64,000 nt of DNA from Pezicula radicicola (lineage: Eukaryota > Ascomycota > Leotiomycetes > Helotiales > Dermateaceae): assembly GCA_003008705.1 (NCBI GenBank), contig PDUO01000029.1, positions 259,321 through 323,320 on the forward strand, read 5' to 3'. The position numbers and the translations under genes are program-made. Below, in pieces: positions 1 through 13,521 of this stretch (the stretch's first letter is position 1; every line of letters starts with the position of its first letter). Under the pieces are notes generated by a model. That model saw only the letters and a list, made by a program, of their open reading frames with translations. It did not search any database and was not told the origin of the DNA.

Positions 1-56
1 TCACAATTCACTCATTTTATGCATATACAATTTCCACCATATCAAAGTTCCATAGC
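1..56 (+). repeat. dispersed repeat, copy A (truncated by window edge)
   Basis: The first ~56 bases match, in reverse complement, the stretch at about 24172-24229 with only a few differences; the shared part includes TGCATATACAATTTCCAC. Weaker similarity continues for another 40-50 bp. The unit probably begins outside the window. Confidence 0.7.
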
Positions 57-894
57 CTATTAATCTCCGATACGACTTACCGAAGGCTTTTCATTTCTAA
101 AAACAAACCGAGATCTACCAGCGCATCCTCTCGGCCACCACAAAGCGCCAGATACAGAAAGTATATTTACAGCGCTGCCAAATACGCAATCTCCTTCCAC
201 ATCTTCCTGCAAACTTGCCATACTATAGCTAGCCCTGCTCCCTCGGCATGAACTATCACCTCTACCAATTGCGAGACCTTATCTTAACCCTCCGAATTAT
301 ATGAACATGCTTTGTTACTACAGAAGCTCTTTCCAGGTGGAATCTGACTCCACATTGAAAGGGCTGTCTGCTACTACTTGGGACCTGTCAAAGAATTTTC
401 TGATTCGAATCCTCTATATCAGAACAGTATACAAGGAGCATGACAATTATTGTACCTCGTCAGCTACTAGTATGTATTTCATTTTGCGCAGCATAGTAAG
501 GTGTAAACATACTAGAGCCCAGGTTTTATTCATCGCTTTAATCGATCAGATAGTGTATCCTTACTTTTTGTTAACATCTAAGCTTCACTTATGGAATTAG
601 TGATATTGTCTCGTTAATACAGAGTTCTAACCGTCATGCCCTAAACCGCTCGACTTGTTAAAATACAACGAAGTGGTCTAAGATTTACATAGAGATTAAT
701 GCTTTGGCCTATTTAGTAACTGCCAATGCTCCTGCTGAACTATTCACTACAGATCTAAACTACTGAACTTTTAACAGGAGCAATATGATATATAGTGGGT
801 TCGGGGGGCTTGAAGGTTACAATAAGGCCTCTGCATCTACATGTTTGTAATTCGTTTAATTCATAGATTGGCAAAACCATATAGATTGATTTAC

Positions 895-930
895 GGATGA
901 TGATGACGATGACGATGATGATGATGATAT
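895..930 (+). repeat. GAT/GAC trinucleotide microsatellite
   Basis: About eleven tandem trinucleotides, mostly GAT with a few GAC, in non-coding sequence. Confidence 0.8.
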
Positions 931-1386
931 TTATTTACGTCCAAGAGACCTCCCGAAGGGTATGAGGACGTGCTAAGCTAAGGATTTTTATATACAAAGT
1001 CCTATTTATAAGGAAGCAAAAAGACCACAAGGGGTACAAAGGCTCCTTTATAAACAGCCCCCGGTACCTGATTCCGCGGTGTCGCAATTCCCTTGTATAC
1101 CTTAGAAAGCATTTCATGCTTATGCTTGACCAGCTAGCTACTCTCAATGCATAACTAGTAGGGCCTATTGACTGTGACCTCCCACGACCAGTTGTGGTGG
1201 ACTACTAGAAAGAGAAAAGATATCCTAGGTAGCCCTAAGCTCCCTTAGACAGATATCCTTAGGTAGATACCTAAAGACGCGTACGAAGGCGTAGTATCGA
1301 CACCCTTAAAGACCTTCCTCTAAGTCCCCTCCCTCCCTCTATTCCTTCCCCCTACTCTAGTACCTCGTATATCCTAACAGCCCCCT

Positions 1387-1692
1387 ATGCCTCCTCCGAT
1401 TAATCCTCAAGTGTCTGCCAACCGTCGTAGGTATATCATAGAGGCCCAGCTCTGACAAAGGTAGATACATCGTGTACTCGAGTCGTAGTTGCAAGGAATA
1501 GAGGGGAGGGAAGTGGCCACGGTGGCAAGATCTCGAAAGCGTCGATATGGGAAAATCTCTTCGCGTCGTCGTTTCGAAATGACTCAATCTTGGCTCTGCC
1601 GACACTGCAGAAGAGTGCGACAGGTTCGTAGAAGAGCACCACGTACAGGTGTTGAGTTGTCGCCCTCCATGATTGATTTACGAAGAACGTGA
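1387..1692 (+). pseudogene. RIP-broken reading frame, probable transposon relic
   Basis: One frame reads from ATG 1387 to a stop near 1692 and is interrupted only by TGA at 1453 and TAG at 1462 and 1486. These are the codons that C-to-T change makes from CGA and CAG. The translation between stops is rich in Arg and Gln, as in the basic tail of a retroelement Gag or a transposase-associated protein, but no domain can be named. It could also be a decayed host gene. No intact partner is present in the window. Confidence 0.4.
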
Positions 1693-3355
1693 GCTTAACA
1701 AGCCATTTCTATATTATTTTACTTTAAGGGATCCACTTAAGTTGCGTAAGCCACTTAATATAAGTAAATCTGTACTGCTTTGTAATGGATATAAGAAACT
1801 AAGCGATTTGCCAATTTGTCTGCACACCTATCCCCTTTCTCTTATTTTTTTTTACACAATTACAGAATACAACAATAGAGTTGTAAGCCTAAGGTTTAAA
1901 TTACTGAATTTCTAGACTAAGAGTAAATGTCTGTTTGACTTTTTTTACCAGCTTTTAGAGGAGTATTTTGAATGGCATTTTAGAATGCTCTAAAAAGGAT
2001 TGCTTTCTACATACTCTGTTTGTATAATGATGAATATAAGGATATAGCACTGTCAATTTATTAAAACGAGACATTTGAGTCCTTACTAAATTATAAATAC
2101 ACACTAAAAGGAAGAACAACGCCTTCCTACTAGAACAAAAAAAAGTTAGGAGAAAATCGTTCAATGCTAAAGTAAAGTCTACATTTGACTTACCCTAAGT
2201 CATATTACCATTTCTTAGTGTTTCTGTAAGGATATCCAGACAACACAGTAGATTATTTAACATTATCCAGATGCAGTACAGTACATGCAAGCCTAGGTAC
2301 GCAGGTAACACAATGTCAGCCGCGAATCACGTGTACGACTAGTATAACCTCATTTCTACTGCCCGCCATGAGAATCGGTGCACTGGTGGCTTAATACTTT
2401 GACATCAAAATCAGCTCAATTAGTATGGAAAACAAGGCCTTTGCGATACTCACTTATTGTATATATAGTGTAGAAATCCCCGTAGATTCAAGGGCCAGAC
2501 AATCCAAGATTCCCCCTCAATTACCTATTTCCCACATTTCACCATTTTCCACTTATTGGTGATCGAGGGTTCATACACAATTTCATAGGAAATCTTCCAG
2601 TTTTTAAAGAAGGTAGTAGGTGACTTAAGTTGCTACATCCTTATCAGATATTAATATGTTTTCGCAGAACAAATTCTTGCTTCTATTTCTTAGAAAGTAA
2701 AGATGTTATTAGGTCTATACAGAAGTTTTCATATCAAGAACTCAAGCGGGACACCAGCGATTTTCTATTTCTACAATCAATTACAAATGTATTAGCAGCT
2801 CCATGTACAAAGTGTACGTCGCTTAACCAAGCCTTAAAACACATCCTATCACTCACTATCTACTCTCATACCACATCCTCGCTTGCGAAAGTACCGTGTC
2901 TCCGCACCGATCACAGAGACAAAATGCGATCTTCACTTTAAACTATCCACTACGTGGTCAATAAAACATGTCGGCAAATTTTTCTAATACACAAATACGC
3001 GTCTTCCAAAAATCAACATACGACCATCTCAACTTCCACTCCTGTATCGCGGCATAATTTCCGCAGATCGCATGTCGGTACTTCAGTACCTATGTACGAA
3101 CCGATCCTGATACTGTACAAAGTATCTATGCAAGCAATATCCAAGTAACGGAACTATGCATCCAAGCGAACCCTTACTTTCGAAAGCATATTACCAGACT
3201 CCACATACCAAGAAACGCACCTTCTCGTGCTTGAAAAGGCTCTAAAGTCTAGAACCCTAAAATCCCTAACCCTACAAAATCAATAATAATGACCCAATAT
3301 GCCGCGTCTGTTATAGTGCTCACGATACGAAAGGGGATCTGAAGAAACAAGTGTC

Positions 3356-3893
3356 TCTGTCTTACTTAGCATGACTAGATATATATAGTTTTAGGACGAC
3401 AGTATTAGGATTGCGCACCCTAGAGACCCTAAAGTGCTAGAAACAAGCTAAGGGGGGGTGACGCTTATTTATTTAGACGCCCTTTCGTACCTTCGTACCA
3501 TTTATATAGAAGCTACTTACTATACACATGTGTATACCTACCTACTAGACAGCAAGTACCTCTATAATCACCTTAATAAAACTCTAAATTTAACCTACTA
3601 CCCTACCTCTAGTTACCGAGTATGAAAGGATTCCCGAAGAAATACCGTACTAACTTAACAAATCCGGTTTTCGCGTAAGTGTTCTAAATAGCTCATGCAA
3701 TAGTTCTAGGGAGTTGAAATCCTTAGATCTTCGTAGATCCTTCAAACTGTCCAACCAGATCACTGCCAAGCATCTACGCGAAACCCGGATTTGTTGAGTT
3801 AGCACGGTAAGCGTCACTGGCCCTTAGCTTACTGCTAGCACTTTAGGGTCTTTCAAACTACGTATATCTAGTAACGCTAGGCAAGGGAGTGGC
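3356..3893. mobile_element. foldback (inverted-repeat) element with a nested insertion
   Basis: Long imperfect inverted arms pair across this region. The outer parts are about 3356-3468 with about 3812-3893, sharing for example GACCCTAAAGTGCTAG. The inner parts are about 3645-3683 with 3775-3811, sharing AACAAATCCGG. The left arm is interrupted between outer and inner parts by about 175 bp (see separate entry), and also carries about 29 extra bases near 3390-3420. There is no coding capacity. This looks like a miniature non-autonomous foldback transposon. Confidence 0.55.
3469..3643. mobile_element. 175-bp insertion inside the foldback element, TA target duplication
   Basis: The right arm of the surrounding palindrome is continuous, whereas the left arm is split here. 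The insertion is bounded by TA on both sides, as expected of Tc1/mariner-type TA target duplication. The two ends of the insert are imperfectly inverted over about 23 bp (15 of 23 by eye, including CTTTCRTAC). It is probably a tiny MITE nested in an older one. Confidence 0.45.
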
Positions 3894-6818
3894 GTTTATT
3901 CACAAGAATATATAACAAGGGAGTACCCGTACACAAGGTTGATCCTTATATATAACTACTGGTAGCATCTGCCATCTACATTCTCAACAACGTTCAACCA
4001 TCTACCTACACCATCAAATCTCCCACATCTCGTCATCTCTACAGCATCTCCACAGCATCCCCAGCATCCCCAACATTTCAAATCTCACTATCTTCCACTA
4101 TCTCGCATCCCCCAAACTCTGTAACCCTCAGAACCCTACGTCCCTACACACGCTACACACAACTCTAAATTTTCCCTTTCTTTCCTTCTGTCTTTCATCC
4201 TAGGTTATCCCTAACACCAAACCATGCAAGTGTAACGGCTGCGAACGGCTATTTCAGCACGGTCAGCTGTACTAACATGTTCCAAACAATCTGTGCGAAG
4301 TTCTTTCCATGTACTGTGGCTTCGCCGTACATATGCACAGTCACGTAAGTATTTTCCAAATTTTTATCTCTGGATCTCGATCTCCACTTCTCATCTCACT
4401 CAAATCTGACAAATTTACAGTTGCCTAATAATCTATCTATCCGTGCTACCCGCCGTACGCAGCCCCGTCCCGTCCTCCATACAGTCCACCGAGTCCAGTC
4501 AAAACATGCGAGATGAACTTCCGAACATCCATCCAATAACTCCCCCCATCAACTCCGCAAAAGCACATTACCAAAAACCTTCATTAAAATAACTACTGAT
4601 TAGATAAATAAATCATCCACCAGAGTCAACCCTCCAAAACGAAGTCTACAAAATCCAAAAGAACGTCAATCTCTCCATCTCATCCATGCATCTATCACAC
4701 ACGCACAAACCACACCTAATACATAGAGATAGTCTTGTCTGCATAAGGTCTTCGGCCTTGAAACGGGGTTTAATCACCATCAACTACATGCACAGCAGCA
4801 CAAACCACACCTTCACAAAAGCTTAAAAAGAGCCTTGCGTACTCCATACAATAAGACCCCGTACAGTAGTACGCTAAACCGTCCCACCGTCCCACCGTCC
4901 CAAACTTCCAAACATCTGTGCGGCCCAACAAGCAACGATCTTCCCTGCATACAAAATCAATACATGCATACAAAAACTCTAGGCCCTAAAGAAAATATAA
5001 AAGGGCCAAACGGCAAGGCTAGCTAAAACAAAAACACCCACTAGTGCACCACAATCACACTACAGAAGTACGAAACGTACATACACCAAAACATATATCA
5101 TGAATGCCTCCAGCAAGCCACAGACGCCACGTCCACTAAGTACCGACAACGAGTAAGTACAAGTACCGTATGAAAAAATGCTAATCAAAAGTCATACATT
5201 ATCGATCGGTTAATGACCAATCCTAACTCATTTTGGCCACCGGTTAAAGCCGCCGACCCAACTCCGGGGAGCGACGGGAACAATATCCGTCATTTTAGCG
5301 AGAGTGCGACGGAAGTAATGCCCGGAGGAAACCACTGCTCGCCTCGCCAATTTCCCCCCTTTTTTGGGACACTTTTAACTTTTTGTGATTTTCTAATTCA
5401 AATTTTTAAAACATCTTGTCCATTTTTTCCGGGATACGGGTGAGGGAGATGATGATGGAGAGAAAACTCTATTTGGGCATTTAGACTCATACCTTATGTG
5501 CTGGATTATATACTTGATGCTTAATCGTACTACCGGTACCTTGAGAGTTGTGACTCGCGAAAGAGTCATGAGTTTAGGTTGTTCTTGTCCCTTGTTCCTT
5601 GTAGATGTGATATATAATGCTAGCCTGTTGGATTATCCAAGGCTGAATGCTCACCCCACTTCAACCCCTCTCATCTAGCAGACAGTACTACTGCGCAGTA
5701 AGTAATGTCAACGACATAGCAAGCGAAGGAAGGCGCTACAGAAAGCACTTGAGTATCAATTCCAAAAAAGATTTGGTTTTGTACAGCGCACATGTATGGG
5801 GCAGACTTGCTCCGCACGCCTCGTCATCTTCAGGAAGAGGATTACTGAGCAATCAACTTGCTTGCTTGCAGGCAATGCTCGCAATATTACTCTTTGTTTT
5901 CGGTGCCTGTCCACTTAACAGTTTGATGGGGCTCCTAGAGGCTTGTTTTCTTGGCAGCCATGTGTCTCTGATCCCTTGGTCTTGTTTGTGCAGCACAAGA
6001 GACTTTGGAAAGTAGAGAATTTCAAAAGCGTCCAGCTCTGCCAAAAGAGCCAATCATGAAACCGACTTCCTTCAAAACTTCTCAAGTCCAGTCCGGCCCG
6101 CATATCAGAAATGATATCTTCCTCTTGCTCGAATGCTGCTACTGCTGTATTTCATAGTCAATTCAAACCCATCCAAAGACTTCTTTCTGGAGAAATCCAT
6201 CTCAACTGCCATTGCGAGAGAAATACCCAACCCCGTTGCCATCTTAGTAGATTCGTGCCGTTGCTGCCGTTGCTGTTGTAACAATATGTACTTGCGCACT
6301 GGTACTAATATTAATATATACTTTCATACTGAATTCCTTCCCCTCTCAATCTCTAAACTCCAAGGCAACATGATGTGTATGCCCTTCCCATCCTGTCTTG
6401 TCATAGATTACAACAGGCCCTTCCGCATCCCTACTTTTGTGGTATAGAAGAAAGAAAACAGATAAACAGAAGAAAAGACAAAGAAAAGGGACACAACTAA
6501 CTCCCAGTAGTCTATAATGTTGCGCAATGTAGCAGCAATATGTATAATCCCCTACTATCCCTAACGCCAATCGCTGTGCTTCCATCTCTATGAATACCTG
6601 GCAGAATAGCCCACGCTATGGATGTGATATACCTATGCCCTTCCAGCTCCCAAACAATATGAAGACCCTGTTTTTGTGATCGATGCGCCAGGAACACCGC
6701 CAAAGTTTGATGAAAGCAAAGTAAAAAGTCGACAAAGGGAAAATATGTGCGCAATGCTAATCGAGCGCCCCGAAACTCCGCCGCTCCCATGTTTTATACA
6801 ATATTGAATGCTGCCTAA

Positions 6819-8618
6819 TTAGGGGTATTGGTTTTCGGTGTTTGATGGTAATGTCGCAGGAGCCATCGTGCCAGAGCGATAGCCTTCATCCCAATTGGAT
6901 GACATGCTCGAGCTCCTTTGTATATGTTGAGCTGGTAGACCTCCAGCTTGGTACTCATCAACACTCGTACGATGAGGTAATGCGTATCTATGCGCTATGC
7001 TGGTCGCAGGGGAAATTGAGTACACTCCGGATACTCCGCCGGCACCGCTGTGACTAACCAAAGGGGGACCCATAGCTGCACTCCCATATGTGTTGGTATG
7101 CTGTGGAGAATAGCTTGCTCCAAAATCGTCGCCCCCAATTCTCTGTTGCGTTGGGGATACCATGCTGTTCATTGATGTAAAGCCCGCCTGAGGCTGGAAT
7201 GGGCGCATCTGAAGCTGGGGAAGCATAGGTTGCGAAGGGGAAGGGAGTCGCGCATTCTGTTGGAATGACGCCGGATTCTCTGGTGCTCGGCCATACTGCT
7301 GAGAATAGTATAAGGGTGAACTCGAGGGCAATTGTGGCTGGGCGTACGAATATCCTGGCTGTTGGTACGGCATTGCAGACACGGGAGGATATTGTTGTTG
7401 CAGCATATATGTCCCTGCGTATTGCGAGTTTGTCGATGTTTGTTGCTGCCCAAAGCCCGGCGCCGGTTGTTGTACTTGGTTTGAATACTGATCGGAACCT
7501 GTCCTTGGTCTCTTTGAGGGCTGTTCATCTCCACCACCATCGCTCGATGGCCGCGGATCATAGGGACCAGTTGATGTGTAATACTGGTCGGCTTGCCTTG
7601 ACTCAGGAGGTGTGATTATTTGCGATGGTTCTGGCCTTCTGGGAGTAGATGAATATTGCTCTACTCTTCTCGAGAGAGGAGGTGAGACACTGGCTTCTGG
7701 ACCCGATCGCCTCTCTTGGCTACCTTCTGCATCTGCTGCTGTCTCGCGCCTTGTTTGGGTATTGTAATGGCGAGGTTGGTAGTCATTAGATGCTGGTCCG
7801 CGCTTCCTAAGCAGTGTACGCGGTTCCTTGCGAATCCTCAATCGCACTCCTTGGTCGCTGAATGATCGGGTCAAGAAAGTAGACGCTTCCATACCAGGCC
7901 AGTTCTTTGTGGAATAGACCGTAAATACATCCGACTCAATAGCTTTGATAAAATTGCATGTATGAAAGTAGGCGCCTAAGCCCTTGGACTCCCGCATTTG
8001 AAAAAGGCTGAACTGCAGACGATATTGTCCTTCAACCTTGACTGACAAGTCAGGGAAGATAAAGAAGGCACCTTCTTTGTTATTTATATCCTTCAATCGA
8101 TGCAAAGATGATACGAGGGTGCCTCCAAGAGAGGCTGATAATTTGTCTGCTGCGCTCTCTTTGGGTGGCAAGAGTGTACAGGTTGCGAAGTAATAGGGAC
8201 CTAGAGAGTACGATCAGTGTTCTATTCGCACGTATGGGTTCGAGCTCTGTACTGTGTATATAGCGCTCTGTTGGGTCATGTTCTTTAGCAAGTTGGAGCT
8301 GGACCATTGGCGGAGGATCAATTGGTTTGCGGTCTAGAGAAGCTGCCGTTAGTATTCCCCAACATTCAGAAACAGACTCCTCGTGCAAACTCGCCTTTGT
8401 CTTTGCCAATGGCAACTCGTGCGCATTTTGGCTGTTGGCGGATTTCTAGGTGAACAAATTGACTTTGAGCAACTCAGATCAGTGGATGTAAATTCGCAGC
8501 GGTAGAGGGGTACACACATCTCTCTTTGGAGCTCTTGATTCGACTGCTCCTCCTCAGTCATATGAGGGTACTGGCTAGCAGGTTTCATAGGATTTAGATT
8601 CGAATACGGATCGTCCAT
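6819..8618 (-). CDS. velC: velvet-domain transcription regulator, VelC-like
   Basis: Velvet-family nuclear regulators bind DNA through a Rel-like fold and link development with secondary metabolism. By-eye model: exons 8618-8518, 8462-8395, 8333-8253 and 8200-6819, coding for about 543 residues. The velvet domain begins with IRQQPK, continues through DRKPIDPPP and SPYYFATCTLLPPKE, then GTLVSSLHRLKD and a FPDLSVKVEGQYRL block, and ends GMEASTFLTRSFSDQGVRLRIRKEPR. The last block resembles VelC rather than VosA or VelB, so velC is preferred. The C-terminal ~300 residues are Gln/Pro/Ser-rich and disordered. The second intron (8394-8334) needs a GC donor (GCGAGT) to keep the frame. The first intron (about 8517-8463) has one alternative placement. 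The third is 8252-8201. Start ATG 8618 gives MDDPYSNLN; an upstream in-frame ATG exists near 8705. Confidence 0.8.
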
Positions 8619-11600
8619 GGTAGTGTCGTAGCGGTGTGAGGTACCAGATTTAAACAGTTTTAGTAGTTTGAAGTTTGGAGAAAGAATGCCCAAAGGTCCG
8701 GCCACCGTGGATAAAATTTTGTGGACTTAGGGCTCATACAGTTGGTACAAGAGCTGGTGCTATTGCGATTATCTAGAAAAGTCTTCCAGGTACGTGGCAG
8801 CTGTACATGTCATAGAACCGTTTGGTGGGGTCTTAGGTCCCAGACCTGACCTGACCGCTTGACGTTGGGCCCAACCGCAGTTCGAAGCGCGATGGTCCTT
8901 TCGCAGCTTTATGGCGTAAGTTGGCAAAGGAGTGGTACTACACGGGAAGATGCAGTATTTTGGTCAACAGCAAAGGGCTGTCTGGTGTTTCCAGAGATAT
9001 TCGGGGTGGTGATGAGCTAGATGGAAGCTCTCATCGGTCTCCTCCGAGTTCTACAGCGGTCGCGGTCGACGTCCTCGATCAGTGGGCGGCTGAAGATACT
9101 AGGTCGATGCAAAGGGATAAGGCTGATATGCGTAGCACTATCAAACCGATACAATAGTTCGCACTACTGTTAGCTTACGGTACTCGCGTGGATTGGACCG
9201 TGGAATGACTTGAGGTAAATGACAGCGACCAGACCAGATTTTATGATGGATGGGAAGCCAGGAAGGTTGGGGAGATGATGGATTTTGATAGATGATGAAC
9301 TCGTTGATGCAGAGAGGGTTCTCTGAATGAGCGGAGAATTGATTGGCGATCCACAACCAGGTCCAAAGCTTAGACGAACGGTGGAAGTGCTTCGTCGGTG
9401 CGGCACTTGATGTGGAGGTGGTAATTGAGATGGCGCCGGTGTCCTAAGGTTCCTAAGTTAAAGCGAGGTGAGGACGGACTGGTTTGGTTTGGTTTAGCAT
9501 CAAAACCGATTCTGACAGACAGGCGGGTATCGTTTGTTGCTAGCCTAGAAAGTAGTAGTAGTCTAGTAGGAGGGTAAGGTTCAAGGTCGAGGGAGGATCC
9601 CATAAATTTACAATTGATAGTCTGGCACCGATGGGTGAAAGTGGTCTGGGCAAGGCAGACCTTGACTCGGCCTGCAAAAGAACGTGATCTGAGGTCGGAA
9701 GGGGGGGGGCTTCCAACCTATGTTCTGATCTGCGGGTCTGCCTGCAGTACGGAGTACAGCGTTTGTTGTCAGATGCAAACGGACGGATAGCGCAGGCAAG
9801 GCCAAGAACTCAGAATGGATCCTGGATAACCTTGGTTTTAGACAGTCATGGCACCGCAACGACGCCTAATGTTGCTGTAGGAGTAGGTAGATAGGGAAGA
9901 TAGGTAGGCAGTGAAGGAATGAATAGGTACGACAATCGACAGTCCACATAAAGCTGATGTCCGGAGGGTAGTCGTCGAGAAAGTCGTGTTCCCGTACTAA
10001 CTAGACTGCGGAACTGCTTCTGGCATAGGGCCGTCTAACGCTTTCCAAGATTGGCCTGGCCTGGCTTGCTCGATTCGACCAACGAACCACAGCGAGCAAA
10101 ATGGCAGAACAGGGCTCGAAGTGCCGGACGTGAGCGTATCGATTTGACTTAGGTAAAGGCCAGGTTCTGCGGGCAAGCTCGGACACCGCTTCGATATCGA
10201 TCCAGTGGTCTGTAATGCAGCGACGGGGGGGGTAGTACAGTCCCTTTAAGCTACCGAGTGCAACGCCACCCTGAATGGTCGAAGGAGAGAAAGGATAATA
10301 AGAAGACAGGCATCAGCTTGCGATGCTTGAATGCTTGCATGGCTGGGGAACACAGACCCGAGCAAGATGGGACGAGGGTATTTGACGTGTGGGTACTATG
10401 TGAGCGGAGCGGTGGGGAGGGGGGCAAAAGCTGCGAGAAGGGGGGCGCTCGGGGGGAACATGGATAATAGGTGATGGATGAGAGAGACAGGCCATCAAGA
10501 TCTGGAGACGAGAAACTGGGATGGTTTGCGGCGGCGGCGTTGTGCTCGGCGCAGCTGTGCTGGTCCTGTCTGTCGCTAGGTATAGGTATGGATGGCTCGA
10601 TATGCTCGATATCTCGATTCGACCAGCTTTGCTCGATGTAGACGCGCCTAGAGCGAAATCTGTTTGGGCGGCATCATTGGCCCAAGCATTGATGACAGAT
10701 CCATGAGAAAGGACGGATGGCAGATGCTGCCATTCCTCTTTGGATCATCGCGACGGGAGGCTTGCTCTCGAACACCCAACCGAACATGCTGTCTTCTTGC
10801 CCTAAGGACGAAAAGGCAAAAAAAAATAAAAAAGGTCCATACCATACTCGAGTAAGTGTCGTACGAGTAGCGTCGTCCACCGTAACGGACGCATCTTGTC
10901 TCGCGCGATCGAAATCCTAGAAACAATGCATATAGCAAGAAAATCATCGTCCAAGCTTCCGGGGACACTCAGGTCGCAATTATCCAGTGGCCGCTTACTT
11001 GCTGCGGTGCCAGGTATTGAGTCGGAGAAAGCAAATGTACGAGACCTTGGAATAATACCAGGTACCGGTTACTCTACGGCAAAAGTATTGAAGTTTGTCG
11101 CTAAATTATCCTATGCTCCTCCTACCTTGGCGTTCTGCAACACCAGTTACACAACACTCACACCTAATCGAGTAAATTGCGACAACGGCCTGCTATTATA
11201 ACAGCGCTCCTATTGCACGCGCACCATTTATGCCATTTATGCCAACGTCCATTCCAGGCTGCGATATGAGACGAACGTGGGCCTCGAAGTCTGAAGTCAC
11301 GACAGGCCATGGCAAGCAATAATACTGCCCGTTCACATATCATATCAGACCAGACTGGCGGACACATATGTGATGAAATATTGGCTAGAACGGCGGGCGG
11401 TAGGTAGATACCTTTCCGGCATGAACCTCGCAAACAACTGCACACATGTCAGATGAGTAGTCGCTAATTGACTACTTCAGCGTCCAGGGTTGTGCATGGG
11501 CCTATTCGGGATTAGTCGCAGGACGATACAGTACGGTGGAAGCAGAAGCAGAAGCGAAGCGGGCAGCTGCAGGTCCGGTGCTCACCAAAGAACAAACGCA

Positions 11601-12478
11601 TACATTCCATATGGGAATTGTACGTTCCGACAAAAGAGAAAGACTTCATTACTCGCCTCTATTGTCGCAGCACGAGGGCTGTGAGACTTCACATCGATCA
11701 ATTGTTGCTTCACGGTATCATCATGCTCATGCGCAACTTCAACTCCAAGTCGATCGCCGACCGGTCTCCTACTCATCGTCCTCCGTCCTCTGGACCTCGG
11801 TCTTCCAGGCGATTAATTACTCATTTTCCTCTGCTTCCCCATCCGTCGTCATAAATTATCTGTCGCGGCCAAAGTGATAGAGATTTGATCATTGCGCTTA
11901 CAGTGACGGTGGTGACCGTAATAGTCCCAAAATGATCGTGCTGACCTTGTCTATACAATCTGCATTAAATTGACGATCTCCACCCCAGCAAATAATCTTC
12001 CTGGCCCCTCATCCCAACTTCTTAAGCATCGCTTCCAGCCCTGTCCCCCACTTCTTCCTCATCAACTTCGGCGCCCGCTCTCCAGCCACAGCCACAAGTC
12101 CATCACCACTGTGCAGCATCGTAAAGTCACCGGAAGCAAATCATTCGTGCTGGCTGCTTTCCGAACTTCTATCGCCGGGACAGCTGATGCAGCTTTGTTA
12201 ACTTCGCCCAAGCAAAGGCCGTCGTGAGAACAGCATTACGGCATGCTGCAGGGAGACCACATGGCAGATGTTGCATTTTCTTTCATCGGAAGATCCGAGA
12301 GATCTCGACACGTTCAGTGAAGCCACATGCGATCTTCCTTGCATTTGATCTTGCACTGTGGCACCCACAACACGTTACCTTGAGCTCATTGAGCATGCTT
12401 CAAGCGTGCTTCTGAATGGAAATCGTACTATGGCTACAGTATTTACTCGCATTTTCAAAGCCGCAAGTCTTTGTTCAA

Positions 12479-12500
12479 TGAATGAATGAATGAATGAACG
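12479..12500 (+). repeat. ATGA tetranucleotide microsatellite
   Basis: Five tandem ATGA-type units in non-coding sequence. Confidence 0.75.
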
Positions 12501-13132
12501 AAAGGTACCGGCACGTTTGGAACTCGTAGCCGGACTTTGTTTCTTCCTCCTTTCGGCGCGTAAGGTATTACGAATGATTGCAAAGCACGTCACAACTCAT
12601 GCGAGCCATGCTTCTCTTTACTACTTAAGTTTCAGATCTAGACACCACCAAGATTCGCCAGAGCCAGTATCAGTGCCGGTTGCCGACAAGAACGCCTTGC
12701 GCTATTGTACCATCTTTTAGAACGGCATTACCTTCGTAGACATGCCATGCCATGTCTTGTACAAAGCGTATTTGAATCTGACCTTCCTACTTCGAGCTAT
12801 GGTTGCGACTTATGCTACAAGACAACGCCGACATACGGGGTGGATATTGGAATCTCACCGCGATGAGAATAGCGAGCAACATGAAGCTGAACGAAGCATA
12901 TAAAATCAGGTATTTGAGTTAAACACCAACGTAGCATGTCGCACTGCAGCTTATGGCACTTTGGGCACGCGAATGCCACGTTCCGGCTTCAGAAGATGGA
13001 ACTAATCTGCAGACTTCACTTCTCCGACCTCTCCATTCGTAAACAAAAGCAATTGTACCTGACAGAGTGCATATTCCATGCCGTCCTCGTGGCATCCACG
13101 CCTGTGGGCAGAAGTCGCCAAAAGTGTCCGAC

Positions 13133-13521
13133 TAGTGTATACACGGGCCAATTTACCTGTCGGTCTATTTACAAAATTACATGTAAAATTACCGTCATTT
13201 TATGAATCCTGACCGAATCCTAACCAACCTAATAATCTTACTATATATCTCCTAGATTTAAAGAATTTTTATTCTTTTAACTAATAATATTACTTGTTTC
13301 AGTTTTAATAATAGTAGAATCATTAAAGTTTTTATGTCTTAAAGTATTTTAGTATAAAGGTAGGTTGGAAATTTTCTACTTGGTAAGCGGAATATATAAT
13401 ATTTCCGGCGGATAATCACGTGTGATTGGTCAAGTCGACCAGGCAATTTATGAATAATTACATTAATTATCGTAGAGTGACGGTCATTCTATAAAATTAC
13501 CGTCATTTTACATACACTATG
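13133..13521. mobile_element. possible AT-rich miniature element
   Basis: An AT-rich block is bounded by short inverted ends (TAGTGTAT / ATACACTA). It carries the motif AAAATTACCGTCATTTTA twice in the same orientation, near 13186 and near 13494. There is no coding capacity. The inverted ends are short, so the element call is tentative. Confidence 0.3.

Larger units (their letters stand above)
1..6818. other. gene-poor, repeat-rich left flank
   Basis: No protein gene can be supported here. Open frames of 60-122 codons occur on both strands, but none shows a recognisable domain or a convincing splice structure. What can be seen is a dispersed repeat at the very start (1-56), a short GAT-type microsatellite (about 895-930), a RIP-like broken reading frame (1387-1692), a nested foldback element (about 3356-3893) and pyrimidine/CAT-rich simple sequence (about 4000-4200). 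The stretch 6100-6818 probably holds the 3' untranslated region of the velvet gene. Confidence 0.6.

Noticed and set aside
3240..3280. Telomere-like CCCTAA repeats
   Set aside because: Only two or three imperfect units; too few to call an interstitial telomere.
5647..6015. 122-codon frame
   Set aside because: No domain, overlapped by frames on the other strand, no splice partner.
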